Shown: positions 18,393 to 26,481 of the stretch, in pieces
Position numbering within the stretch: the first letter of the stretch is position 1
How the letters are laid out: the number at the start of each line of letters is the position of its first letter
DNA from: Paracoccaceae bacterium
Lineage (GTDB): Bacteria; Pseudomonadota; Alphaproteobacteria; Rhodobacterales; Rhodobacteraceae
Assembly: GCA_018223085.1 (NCBI GenBank)
Contig: JAAEZB010000002.1
Coordinates: 17,979 to 81,978 of the forward strand
DNA: 64,000 bases
Direction: 5' to 3'
The notes under the pieces: model-generated
Seen by the model: only the letters and a program-made list of their open reading frames with translations
Told to the model about the DNA's origin: nothing
Database searches by the model: none
Program-made: the position numbers and the translations under genes

Positions 18393-19223
18393 CTAGGCGT
18401 CGCGCACAACCGGCGTCTTCTGCGTGCCAAGCCCCTCAATGCCAAGCGTCATCACGTCGCCCTCCTTGAGGTAAACCGGCGGCTTCATGCCCATGCCAAC
18501 CCCCGGAGGCGTCCCCGTTGCGATCACGTCGCCCGGTTCAAGCGTCATCATCTGGCTGAGATAGGAAATCACCTCGGCCACGGAAAACACCATCGCCCGC
18601 GAGTTCCCGGTCTGGCGCCGCTCCCCGTTCACATCAAGCCAAAGGTCAAGGTTCTGCGGATCGCCCGCCTCATCCGGCGTGACAAGCCACGGCCCCAAAG
18701 GCCCGAACGTGTCACAGCTCTTACCCTTGGTCCACTGTCCCCCACGCTCAACCTGAAACGCACGCTCGGACACATCATTGGTCACACAATAGCCCGCCAC
18801 ATGGTCAAGCGCCTCGGCCTCACTGACGTATTTCGCCCGCTTGCCGATCACCACGGCCAACTCAACTTCCCAGTCCGATTTCTCCGACCCACGCGGCAAC
18901 GACACCGTGTCATTCGGCCCGCAAATCGCGCTCGTCGCCTTCATGAAAAGGATCGGCTCTTTCGGCAGGTCCATCCCCGCCTCCGCCGCATGGTCCGAGT
19001 AATTCAACCCAATGCACATATACTTGCCCACGCGCCCCACCGGCGCACCAATACGCGGATCACCATCCACAAGCGGCAGGCTCTCGGGATCCACATCCGG
19101 CAGATCGGCCAACACATCGCCCGCCAGATCATCCATCACACCCGATAGATCGCGAATACGGCCCTCGCCGTCCAACACACCGGGCTTTTCCGCCCCCACT
19201 TCACCATAACGCAGGAATTTCAT
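18393..19223 (-). CDS. fumarylacetoacetate hydrolase family protein (acylpyruvase/ureidoglycolate lyase-like)
   Basis: A 276-residue enzyme. The start at 19223 is chosen for its GGGAGAGAG Shine-Dalgarno and the family opening MKFLRYG. The FAH core begins near residue 70 with GLNYSDHAAEAGM. It continues with the metal-binding SDWEVELAVVIG (Glu-x-Glu) and GKSCDTFGPLGPWLV, and ends with LEPGDVIATGTPPGVG. Members cleave or isomerise acylpyruvates in aromatic or uronate catabolism; the substrate here is not evident. A second FAH-family gene (hpaG) lies at 62.2 kb. The adjacent gene on the same strand is the ICL/PEP-mutase homologue. Confidence 0.86.
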   Translation of the reverse strand: MKFLRYGEVGAEKPGVLDGEGRIRDLSGVMDDLAGDVLADLPDVDPESLPLVDGDPRIGAPVGRVGKYMCIGLNYSDHAAEAGMDLPKEPILFMKATSAICGPNDTVSLPRGSEKSDWEVELAVVIGKRAKYVSEAEALDHVAGYCVTNDVSERAFQVERGGQWTKGKSCDTFGPLGPWLVTPDEAGDPQNLDLWLDVNGERRQTGNSRAMVFSVAEVISYLSQMMTLEPGDVIATGTPPGVGMGMKPPVYLKEGDVMTLGIEGLGTQKTPVVRDA

Positions 19224-19352
19224 TGTCTCTCTCCCCATTCATTCGCCCAAGGATTAGCCCAACCTCTCAAGGATTTGAAGCGGCCCCCTTGCACCTGCCC
19301 GCCCCCTCTGCCTATCTCTTTCCCAACAGCTCAGACAAACCAGAGGCCCCCC

Positions 19353-21173
19353 ATGCTCAACCTTCCCTTCCCCGTTCGCGACGCAAACGCCAGCTCCGGC
19401 ACTGACGGCCTCGGCAACCTGCCCGAATGGGACCTGAGCGATCTCTATACATCCCCCGATGCCCCCGAGCTTGAGACCGACCTCGCCTTCCTTGAAAAGG
19501 AATGCGCCGCCTTTGCCTCCGATTACGAAGGCAAGCTTGATACGCTCGACGCCGCTGGCCTCCTCGAATGTGTCCAGCGCAACGAAAAAATCTCGCAGGT
19601 CTCGGGCCGCATCATGTCCTACGCAGGCCTGCGCTATTACCAACTGACAACAGACGCCGAACGCGCACAATTCATGTCGAATTGTCAGGAAAAGCTGACG
19701 AACTTCACCACCCCGCTGGTCTTCTTCACCCTCGAACTGAACCGGCTCCCGGACGAAACGCTCGACGCCGCTTTCGCGGAAAACGCCGAACTCGCTCGCT
19801 ACAAACCGGTCTTTGACCGCATCCGCGCCATGAAGCCCTACCAACTTTCCGATGAGCTGGAGAAATTCCTCCACGATCTCGGCGTGGTCGGCGACGCATG
19901 GGAGCGCCTCTTTGATGAAACCATCGCCGGCCTGACCTTCGAGATGGAAGGCGACGACCTCAATATCGAGGCGACCCTCAACTACATGACCGACCCCGAC
20001 CGCGCCAAACGCGAGATGGCGGCGCGCGAACTGGCCCGTGTGTTCCACGAGAACATCAAAATTTTCTCCCGCGTCCACAACACCGCCGCCAAGGAAAAAG
20101 AGGTCATCGACCGCTGGCGCAACATGCCCAGCGCCCAAACCGCCCGCCACCTCTCCAACGACGTGGAACCCGAGGTGGTCGAGGCTCTGCGCAACGCCGT
20201 CGTGGCCGCCTACCCGAAACTTTCGCACCGCTATTACGAGCTCAAACGCAAATGGCTCGGCCTTGACCGGATGCAGGTCTGGGACCGCAACGCACCGCTT
20301 CCCATGGAAGAAACGCGCATTGTCGGCTGGGACGAGGCGCGCGCGTTGGTGATGGATGCCTACAACGCCTTTGATCCCCGCATGGGCGACATTGCCGACC
20401 CCTTCTTTACCAAGGGCTGGATCGACGCGGGCGTAAAACCCGGCAAAGCCCCCGGCGCCTTTGCCCATCCGACCGTCACCAACGTCCACCCCTACGTGAT
20501 GCTCAACTACCTCGGCAAACCGCGCGACGTGATGACCCTCGCCCACGAACTCGGCCACGGCGTGCATCAGGTCCTCGCCGCCGATCAGGGCGAAATGCTT
20601 TCCTCAACGCCGCTGACCCTCGCCGAAACCGCGTCCGTATTTGGCGAAATGCTCACCTTCCGCAAAATGCTCGACCGCGCCGAAACCCAGGAACAGCGCA
20701 AAATCCTCCTCGCCGGCAAGGTCGAGGACATGATCAACACCGTGGTGCGCCAGATCGCCTTCTACGATTTCGAATGCAAACTCCACGACGCGCGCCGCGC
20801 CTCCGAACTGACCCCCGAGGACATCAACGCCCTCTGGATGTCCGTGCAAGCCGAAAGCCTCGGCCCGGCGTTCGATTTCATGGAAGGCTACGAGACCTAC
20901 TGGGCCTATATCCCCCACTTCGTCCACTCGCCCTTCTACGTCTACGCCTACGCATTCGGCGACGGCCTCGTGAACGCCCTTTACGCGGTCTATGCCGAGG
21001 GCGGAGACGGCTTCGAGGACAAGTATTTCGACATGCTCAAGGCTGGCGGCTCCAAACACCACAAGGAACTCCTCGCCCCCTTCGGCCTCGACGCCTCGGA
21101 CCCCAAGTTCTGGGACAAGGGCCTGAGCATGATCTCAGACATGATCGACGAGCTGGAGGCGATGGAGGACTGA
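19353..21173 (+). CDS. pepF: oligoendopeptidase F (M3 family)
   Basis: A 606-residue zinc peptidase that degrades short peptides in the cytosol. The active site is TLAHELGHGVHQ near residues 393-404, the HExxH motif, with the third ligand in TLAETASVFGE about 25 residues later. The N-terminal half has the helical PepF domain (GNLPEWDLSDLY). I start at 19353 because an earlier in-frame ATG (19275) would add a proline/cysteine-rich stretch without coding character. Length matches PepF (about 600). Confidence 0.93.
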   Translation: MLNLPFPVRDANASSGTDGLGNLPEWDLSDLYTSPDAPELETDLAFLEKECAAFASDYEGKLDTLDAAGLLECVQRNEKISQVSGRIMSYAGLRYYQLTTDAERAQFMSNCQEKLTNFTTPLVFFTLELNRLPDETLDAAFAENAELARYKPVFDRIRAMKPYQLSDELEKFLHDLGVVGDAWERLFDETIAGLTFEMEGDDLNIEATLNYMTDPDRAKREMAARELARVFHENIKIFSRVHNTAAKEKEVIDRWRNMPSAQTARHLSNDVEPEVVEALRNAVVAAYPKLSHRYYELKRKWLGLDRMQVWDRNAPLPMEETRIVGWDEARALVMDAYNAFDPRMGDIADPFFTKGWIDAGVKPGKAPGAFAHPTVTNVHPYVMLNYLGKPRDVMTLAHELGHGVHQVLAADQGEMLSSTPLTLAETASVFGEMLTFRKMLDRAETQEQRKILLAGKVEDMINTVVRQIAFYDFECKLHDARRASELTPEDINALWMSVQAESLGPAFDFMEGYETYWAYIPHFVHSPFYVYAYAFGDGLVNALYAVYAEGGDGFEDKYFDMLKAGGSKHHKELLAPFGLDASDPKFWDKGLSMISDMIDELEAMED

Positions 21174-21253
21174 TAGCCCTGCCGTAGGGTGGGTTTTCAA
21201 CCCACCACCCCAACGGATGCATTCACCGAGACTCCCCTGACAAGGAACGACCG

Positions 21254-21724
21254 ATGATTACCCTTGCCCCTCTTCCCCCCGGTCGCACGGACCTCGTAGC
21301 GGATATAAGATTGCCCGCCGAGCAACAGGTCTTTGCCGATTATCCGCCCGATGTCATGGCTTCGGCCGGGCCGGGGCGAGACGGGCATATGATCCTTGAA
21401 AATGGCACGGTCGTCGGCTTCTTCGCCATCGACCGCACCTATGCCGACGCCCATGATTTTGCCGAACCCGATACCATTGGGCTGCGCATGTTTTCGATCG
21501 ATGCCCGCGCGCAAGGGCGTGGCATCGCCACCGCCGCCTGCCGCGCCCTCGCCGACTACCTGCCGCGCCACTACCCGGATGCGTCCGCCTGCTATCTCAC
21601 CGTGAACCACCGCAACCCGCGCGCCAAAGCCGCCTATCTCAAGGGCGGCTTCACGGACACCGGCGAAGACTACCTCGGCGGCGGTGCAGGCCCGCAATAT
21701 ATCATGCGCCTCCCGCTCGCCTGA
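21254..21724 (+). CDS. GNAT-family N-acetyltransferase
   Basis: A 156-residue acetyltransferase of the Gcn5-related fold. The acetyl-CoA loop is in FSIDARAQGRGIATAACRAL (near 84-103), the Q/RxxGxG motif, followed by a strand and helix with NHRNPRAKAAYLKGGFTDTG, a typical motif B. The substrate (amino group of a protein, amino acid or antibiotic) cannot be told. It is 80 bases after pepF; a shared transcript is possible. Start fits an aaggaa Shine-Dalgarno (21240-21246). Confidence 0.85.
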   Translation: MITLAPLPPGRTDLVADIRLPAEQQVFADYPPDVMASAGPGRDGHMILENGTVVGFFAIDRTYADAHDFAEPDTIGLRMFSIDARAQGRGIATAACRALADYLPRHYPDASACYLTVNHRNPRAKAAYLKGGFTDTGEDYLGGGAGPQYIMRLPLA

Positions 21725-21763
21725 TACATCCCAAATGTCTCATAAATTCCGGCACGATTTCCC

Positions 21764-21778
21764 TTAACGAAATCGTAA
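21764..21778 (+). promoter_or_regulatory. CtrA-like half-degenerate site
   Basis: TTAA (21764-21767), seven bases, then GTAA (21775-21778) approaches the CtrA consensus TTAA-N7-TTAA. It lies in the intergenic stretch before the 11-bp repeats. The one-base deviation and frequent chance occurrence keep confidence low. Confidence 0.2.
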
Positions 21779-21815
21779 CCCCGCACGCTGCGTTAATGGT
21801 GCGATTTGCAAAGTC

Positions 21816-21848
21816 GATACCGACGCAATACCGACGTGATACCGACGC
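21816..21848 (+). repeat. three tandem 11-bp units (NATACCGACGN), copy A
   Basis: Three abutting 11-base units (21816-21826, 21827-21837, 21838-21848) share the core ATACCGACG and differ only at the first and last base. The 11-base period would place each core on the same helical face. A near-identical triple repeat is at 55156-55188, and both are followed within about 35 bases by a TTAACCT sequence. Stacked protein-binding sites are the simplest reading; no known regulator is recognised. Confidence 0.85.
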
Positions 21849-21897
21849 GTTACAACCGCCCCTTTTGCGCCGTTAACCTTTCGAGTCGCCCCGCCTC

Positions 21898-22167
21898 TTA
21901 CTTCAGCTGGCTATCCTTTGATCCGCGCCGATTGATCCCGCCACGCATCTTCTGCGCCCCATCACGTTCCTGCATACAGTCGATACAGAGCTTCACACCG
22001 GGGATCGCCTTGCGCCGCGCCTCGGGGATTTCCTCCTCGCATTCGGCGCAATGCGTAAGGCTTTCTCCCACAAGAGTTTTTCGCGCCTTCATGCGCTCCA
22101 ACTCGTCGCTGATCGTCGCCTCGATCTGCTCACTCACCGCGCCATCACGCGCCCATCCACCGGCCAT
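21898..22167 (-). CDS. DksA/TraR-type C4 zinc-finger protein
   Basis: An 89-residue protein of the short DksA/TraR class. Residues 1-37 are a helix lacking the long coiled coil of DksA. The zinc finger is CAECEEEIPEARRKA then CIDC (near 40-64), a C-x2-C, 17 residues, C-x2-C arrangement. A basic tail follows (RGGINRRGSKDS). Relatives bind the RNA-polymerase secondary channel; YbiI-like short forms are of unknown role. It lies alone beside repeat copy A, on the minus strand. Confidence 0.87.
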   Translation of the reverse strand: MAGGWARDGAVSEQIEATISDELERMKARKTLVGESLTHCAECEEEIPEARRKAIPGVKLCIDCMQERDGAQKMRGGINRRGSKDSQLK

Positions 22168-22265
22168 GGCAATCTCCTTTGCCCTAACCTAACTCTCCAA
22201 TCCCGCCACGTCACGCTTTGCGCGAATCCCTTCCCCACCTACCCTTATAAAAAAGGGAGGACACC

Positions 22266-23438
22266 ATGCGCACGTTCGGAAAATGGCTTGGCAGGCTTTT
22301 GCTGCTACTCATCCTGGCATTCATCGCCTTCGTCAGTTTCGCCCCCGCCTACGTGGAGACCCAACGCAACGCCGTCGCCGACCATGCCCCCTATCCCGTC
22401 TCGCCCGAGGCGCAGGCCCTGCATAACACGCTGACCATCGGCGACTGGCACGCCGATAGCCTTCTGTGGAAACGCGATCTCCTCGAACGTGGTAGCCGCG
22501 GGCAGGTCGATATTCCCCGCCTCCTTGAGGGCAATGTCGCCGTGCAAGTCTTTACCGCCGTGACAAAATCCCCGGCGGGCCAAAACTATGAACACAACCA
22601 CACCGACGCCATGGACAACATCACCCTCCTCGCCGTCGGTCAGCTCTGGCCGCTGCGCACATGGGGCTCCCTCTACGAACGCGCCCACTATCAGGCCGAG
22701 AAACTCCACGGCTTCGAGGCCGAGTCCGAAGGCCGTTTGCGCATCCTCAAATCACGCGCCGATCTCGACGCCCTCCTCGCCGCCCGCGCCGAAGGACAAG
22801 AGGTCGTCGGAGGCATCCTCGGCATCGAAGGCGCCCACCCCCTAGAGGGAAAAATCGAGAACCTTCAAGGACTTCAGGACGCAGGCTATCGCCTGATCGC
22901 GCTTCAGCATTTCTTTGACAACGCCATCGGCGGCTCGCTCCATGGGGATGGCAATCACGGGCTAACGCCCTTTGGTCGTGAACTCGTGCAGGCCGTGGTC
23001 GACCGTGGCCTGATCCTCGACATCGCCCATTCGAGCCCCCAGGTCGCCGAGGACGTGCTCGCCATGACCGATATCCCCGTCGTCGTGAGCCATACCGGCA
23101 TTCACGGCAACTGCCCCGTTAAACGCAACTACCCCGATGACCTCATGGCCCGCATTGCCGAAACCGGCGGGGTGATCGGAATCGGCTACTGGGCCGACGT
23201 AACCTGCGATGATAGCCCCGCAGGCGTCGCCAAAACCATCAAGGCCGCCATCGCCGTCGTCGGCGAAGATCACGTCTCGCTCGGCTCGGATTTCGACGGC
23301 TCTGTTGCTACTGCCTTTGATACATCCGAACTCGCCGCCCTGACCCAGGCGCTCCTGGATGCAGGGCTGACCGAGACGCAGATTCGCAAGGTCATGGGCG
23401 AAAACATGATCCGCGTACTCCGCGCCCGCCTGAACTAA
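22266..23438 (+). CDS. membrane-anchored M19 (renal-type) dipeptidase
   Basis: A 390-residue zinc peptidase. An N-terminal hydrophobic helix (LLLLILAFIAFVSFAP, about residues 11-26) anchors it, so the catalytic domain should face the periplasm. Conserved M19 landmarks are GDWHADSL (metal ligands H and D), GILGIEGAHPLEG with the bridging glutamate, VVVSHTGIHGNC with a ligand histidine, and GSDFDGS near the C-terminus. The family cleaves dipeptides and often D-containing substrates. The YdhR-like gene follows after 10 bases, so both are probably in one transcript. Confidence 0.92.
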   Translation: MRTFGKWLGRLLLLLILAFIAFVSFAPAYVETQRNAVADHAPYPVSPEAQALHNTLTIGDWHADSLLWKRDLLERGSRGQVDIPRLLEGNVAVQVFTAVTKSPAGQNYEHNHTDAMDNITLLAVGQLWPLRTWGSLYERAHYQAEKLHGFEAESEGRLRILKSRADLDALLAARAEGQEVVGGILGIEGAHPLEGKIENLQGLQDAGYRLIALQHFFDNAIGGSLHGDGNHGLTPFGRELVQAVVDRGLILDIAHSSPQVAEDVLAMTDIPVVVSHTGIHGNCPVKRNYPDDLMARIAETGGVIGIGYWADVTCDDSPAGVAKTIKAAIAVVGEDHVSLGSDFDGSVATAFDTSELAALTQALLDAGLTETQIRKVMGENMIRVLRARLN

Positions 23439-23448
23439 GGAGGCCCAG

Positions 23449-23784
23449 ATGATTATCGCCCTCGTGCAAATCCCCCTCCCCGGCGGCAAGCGTCCCCACA
23501 CCTTGGTCACTGAACAATCTCTCGAAGCCACGAAGATTTTTCACAATGTCAAAGGCTTGCGCCGCAAATATTTCCTCAACAACGAAGACGGCGGCGGCGG
23601 GGTCTACGAATTCGACAGCCGCGAAAATGCCGAAGCTTGGTTTCATGACGGCTGGGCCGACTGGATGGAGGGCCGCTTCGGCGTGCGCCCAACCCTGACC
23701 CTCTTTGATTGCCCGGTCCTGCTCGACAACGAGACCAGCGAGGCCCGCGTCGACGGCACAGCAGTCCCGCCGCCTTGGCTCTGA
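23449..23784 (+). CDS. YdhR-like monooxygenase-family protein (dimeric alpha-beta barrel)
   Basis: A 111-residue protein with an aggagg Shine-Dalgarno region just upstream. It opens with a strand (MIIALVQIPLP), then FHNVKGLRRKYFLNNEDGGGGVYEF and ENAEAWFHDGWADWMEGRFG, a pattern close to the YdhR/putative monooxygenase branch of the ABM superfamily. These small proteins dimerise and may oxidise or bind aromatic compounds without cofactor. The specific reaction is unknown. Confidence 0.65.
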   Translation: MIIALVQIPLPGGKRPHTLVTEQSLEATKIFHNVKGLRRKYFLNNEDGGGGVYEFDSRENAEAWFHDGWADWMEGRFGVRPTLTLFDCPVLLDNETSEARVDGTAVPPPWL

Positions 23785-23794
23785 CCCCGAAGGG

Positions 23795-24172
23795 TTATTC
23801 CCTTGCAAAGGTGAAGCCACCCTTCGCCGCACCTCCCCCTAGGAACATCGTATTGCCCTTAATCCGACAGGTAGACTTGGACATGCTTCCCCGCTCAAAG
23901 CGCAATGTCGTCTTGCCGCGCTCAAGCGTATAGCTGAGCGGCATACCGGCCGCACGGGCGCAATTCCCCTTACAGCCAAGGGTCATATCTGCACGAAAGG
24001 TCCAGACCGCTCCAATCGCCTTGCCCGCATCATCAAAACGGTGCCACGTTCCGACAATCGTATCCGGCTGACATTTACGCGCCCCTGCCGCTGCGGCAGG
24101 CCCCGCCACGGAAAAACAAATCCCGGTCAGGGCAGCGCATAGCACCATTGATTTCAAAAAATGCTGGGACAT
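23795..24172 (-). CDS. secreted hypothetical protein, about 100 residues mature
   Basis: A 125-residue protein with a clear signal peptide (KSMVLCAALTGICFSVAG, cleavage near PAAAAG at about 28). The mature part holds four cysteines (RKCQPD, LGCKGNCARA, STCRIK), consistent with disulfides in the periplasm. Short strands (IVGTWHRFDDAG; AVWTFRADM; TTLRFERG) suggest a small lipocalin- or OB-like beta barrel, but no family is recognised. It converges with the YdhR-like gene, 10 bases apart. Function unknown. Confidence 0.75.
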   Translation of the reverse strand: MSQHFLKSMVLCAALTGICFSVAGPAAAAGARKCQPDTIVGTWHRFDDAGKAIGAVWTFRADMTLGCKGNCARAAGMPLSYTLERGKTTLRFERGSMSKSTCRIKGNTMFLGGGAAKGGFTFARE

Positions 24173-24666
24173 TCATTATCTCCTGTTCTCAAATTCAGAG
24201 CCACCCTAGGCCCATGACCTGCGAATGCAACATTCCTTACCTCACCGCCTTACGAACGCCCGACAAAAATACCCAAGTATATGAATTATAACGATTTTCC
24301 TTGAACGCCTTCCGCTACCGGGCTAGAGTTATCCTAAGAATTGCAGCCAGCCCGACTCACAAGGCCGCTATAGCAAGTCATCTCGCCCCTCTGGGTCGCC
24401 AGATAGCCAGCCAAGCCACTCAAGTGATTTTAGCCAGCCCAACCATCCTTTCGGATGGGCAATTCTATATGCCAGCCTTACGCCAGCTCCGCCCGCAAGA
24501 CCGGATTCCTCAGCCACGGTCAAGCCAGCATCGGTTTTCCAAACCAAGAAGACTCCCCGGTCGCCAGCAGTCACCTCGCCAGCACCGACCGGCCCGGTCA
24601 GTCACCGCAAAAAACAAGGCGGCGCAAACGCGCCGCCTTTTGTCTTTTATCCAATGGTGGCCGGAT
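24173..24666. other. 494-base gap with strand-biased GCCAGC repeats; possible ncRNA
   Basis: No convincing gene. Eight exact GCCAGC hexamers lie on the plus strand between 24346 and 24583 (starting at 24346, 24406, 24433, 24471, 24482, 24524, 24563, 24578). A small hairpin CCATCC-TTTC-GGATGG (24443-24458) sits among them. The left part (24230-24300) is AT-rich and could hold a promoter. The right end is the rpoH terminator (24616-24641), which would also end a plus-strand transcript. A structured RNA or multi-site protein-binding region is possible. Confidence 0.4.
24616..24641 (-). terminator. bidirectional terminator downstream of rpoH
   Basis: A 10-bp perfect stem AAGGCGGCGC (24616-24625) and GCGCCGCCTT (24630-24639) with an AAAC loop. 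T-rich on the right and A-rich on the left, so it works in both directions. It ends rpoH on the minus strand. Confidence 0.88.
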
Positions 24667-25563
24667 TTAGGCCGAGGTCAGAAGCCCCTTTTCAGCGGCC
24701 AAGTTCTGCATCCGCTTCTGCAGCTTTTCAAAGGCGCGCACTTCGATCTGGCGAATGCGCTCACGGCTGACATCATACTGACCGCTCAATTCCTCAAGGG
24801 TCACCGGCTTCTCGGCAAGACGCCGCTGCGCAAGGATGTCCTTCTCACGATCGTTGAGCACCTCCATGGCTTCGGCCAAAAGCGCACGCCGCGCCTCAAG
24901 CTCATCCTTGGCCTCGTAATCGGCCGCCTGGTCGGCGTCCTCATCCTCAAGCCAATCCTGCCACTCCATCGTGCCTTCGCCCTCGCTGCCGATCTGGGCG
25001 TTGAGCGACGCATCCCCGCCGCTCATACGGCGGTTCATCGAGATCACTTCGGTTTCGGTCACGCCAAGGTCATGCGCAATGCGCTTGACGTTCTCAGGGC
25101 GCATATCGCCCTCTTCAAGCGCACCGATCCGGGCCTTGGCCTTGCGCAGGTTGAAGAAAAGCTTCTTTTGCGCCGAAGTCGTGCCGAGCTTCACAAGGCT
25201 CCAGGAGCGCAGGATATATTCCTGAATGCTCGCCCGGATCCACCACATGGCATAGGTCGCAAGGCGAAAGCCTCTTTCGGGGTCAAAACGTTTGACCGCC
25301 TGCATGAGGCCCACATTGGCCTCCGAAATCACTTCGGCCTGCGGCAAGCCATAGCCGCGATACCCCATGGCGATTTTCGCCGCGAGACGCAGGTGACTGG
25401 TGACCATCTTATGGGCCGCTTCAGTGTCTTCCTTTTCGACCCATGCTTTGGCCAGCATGTATTCCTCTTCCGGCTCCAAGAGCGGAAATTTGCGGATTTC
25501 CTGCATATAGCGGTTCAGGCCGCCTTCCGGCGTCGGTGCCGGTAGATTTGCATAGTTACTCAT
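24667..25563 (-). CDS. rpoH: heat-shock sigma factor sigma-32 (RpoH)
   Basis: A 298-residue group-3-like sigma factor that directs RNA polymerase to heat-shock promoters. Region 2 is HKMVTSHLRLAAKIAMGYRG through RGFRLATYAMWWIRASIQEY. The RpoH box QKKLFFNLRKAK near residue 135 is diagnostic and absent from RpoD. Region 4 holds YDVSRERIRQIEVRAFEKL, the helix-turn-helix. The N-terminus (MSNYANLPAPTPEGGLNRYM) resembles RpoHI of Rhodobacter rather than RpoHII, by my recollection of those families. It is monocistronic, with its own terminator. Confidence 0.95.
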   Translation of the reverse strand: MSNYANLPAPTPEGGLNRYMQEIRKFPLLEPEEEYMLAKAWVEKEDTEAAHKMVTSHLRLAAKIAMGYRGYGLPQAEVISEANVGLMQAVKRFDPERGFRLATYAMWWIRASIQEYILRSWSLVKLGTTSAQKKLFFNLRKAKARIGALEEGDMRPENVKRIAHDLGVTETEVISMNRRMSGGDASLNAQIGSEGEGTMEWQDWLEDEDADQAADYEAKDELEARRALLAEAMEVLNDREKDILAQRRLAEKPVTLEELSGQYDVSRERIRQIEVRAFEKLQKRMQNLAAEKGLLTSA

Positions 25564-25848
25564 ATCTGTCCCCCTCCAATGTTACAGGGCTTAACATCGA
25601 GATAGGTTGGCGCTAACGGGCTTTCAAGCGCCTGCCTCCTGATTTCTTAACGCGATATGAAAGCGATCCCGTCGCTTTGCCAGTAAATTACCACAGGCTC
25701 ACGCGGTTGTGTGCTTTATATCGGAAAAATTCGCGCATTTCCGCCCCTTGGTGCGAAATCACACAGAACTCTCTGTGAAAACTGCGGTATCGCACAATAG
25801 GCCCGCCACGCTACACTCGCCTCATCCGCGCAACAGATACTGAACGCC

Positions 25849-26481
25849 ATGCCCGACAAAGCCTTTGCTCGCCACGCCCGCCTCGCCGGGCTGCTCTATC
25901 TTGGCATTATCCTCTTCGGTCTGACCGGTGAGGTCGCCCTGCGCGGCCCCCTGATCGACTGGAGCGATGGCGCGGCCACCGCCGCCGCGCTTGGCGCAGA
26001 CAGTTTCCGGTTTCGTCTCTCTGTCGGCTTTGATCTCGTCATGGCCACGCTCGACATCGCGCTGGCCCTGACCTTCCTGCGCATGCTGCAACACGTGCAC
26101 CGCCCCGCCGCCCTCTCCGCGACCGCCCTGCGCCTCGTGCAAGCCGTGATCCTTGTCGCCAACGCGGCCCTCGTCTGGTCCGCGCCGGACGCGGCCAATC
26201 CCCTCCCGCTCCTCGCGCGCCACGCGGCGGGCTATGATCTGGGCCTGGTGTTCTTTGCCGGGAACTGCCTGCTTATGGCGTGGCTCCTACGCGCTACCGG
26301 CCGACCGCCGCGCTGGCTCCCTATCGGGATCGCGGCCTCGGGCCTTATCTACCTTAGCGGAAGCCTGACACGCTTCTTCGCTCCCGAGATCAACACACTC
26401 ATGCAACCGGCCTATCTGATCCCGGTGATCTCAGAGACCGGCCTTGCGCTTTGGCTGCTATTTGGCCGACGCGCGCGCTAG
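25849..26481 (+). CDS. DUF4386 family membrane protein
   Basis: A 210-residue inner-membrane protein with about six hydrophobic helices (GLLYLGIILFGLTGEVAL; FDLVMATLDIALALTFL; LRLVQAVILVANAAL; DLGLVFFAGNCLLMAWLL; LPIGIAASGLIYLSG; VISETGLALWLLFG). Helix spacing and the conserved opening H-A-R-L-A-G-L-L-Y match DUF4386. No activity is known for the family. It ends four bases inside rluD, tail to tail. Confidence 0.82.
   Translation: MPDKAFARHARLAGLLYLGIILFGLTGEVALRGPLIDWSDGAATAAALGADSFRFRLSVGFDLVMATLDIALALTFLRMLQHVHRPAALSATALRLVQAVILVANAALVWSAPDAANPLPLLARHAAGYDLGLVFFAGNCLLMAWLLRATGRPPRWLPIGIAASGLIYLSGSLTRFFAPEINTLMQPAYLIPVISETGLALWLLFGRRAR

Noticed and set aside
18393-19223. A second hpaG for the homoprotocatechuate cluster
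   Set aside because: The gene is 43 kb away, in a different neighbourhood, and FAH-family members act on many acylpyruvates; assignment to the pathway is not supported by position.
21816-21848. CRISPR or phage attachment site from the tandem repeats
   Set aside because: Units are 11 bases with no spacers, only three copies, and no cas, integrase or tRNA is adjacent.
24301-25545. A 414-codon plus-strand frame opposite rpoH
   Set aside because: Antisense of a clear sigma factor. The part outside rpoH (24301-24660) contains the GCCAGC repeats and the terminator, so it is unlikely to be coding.
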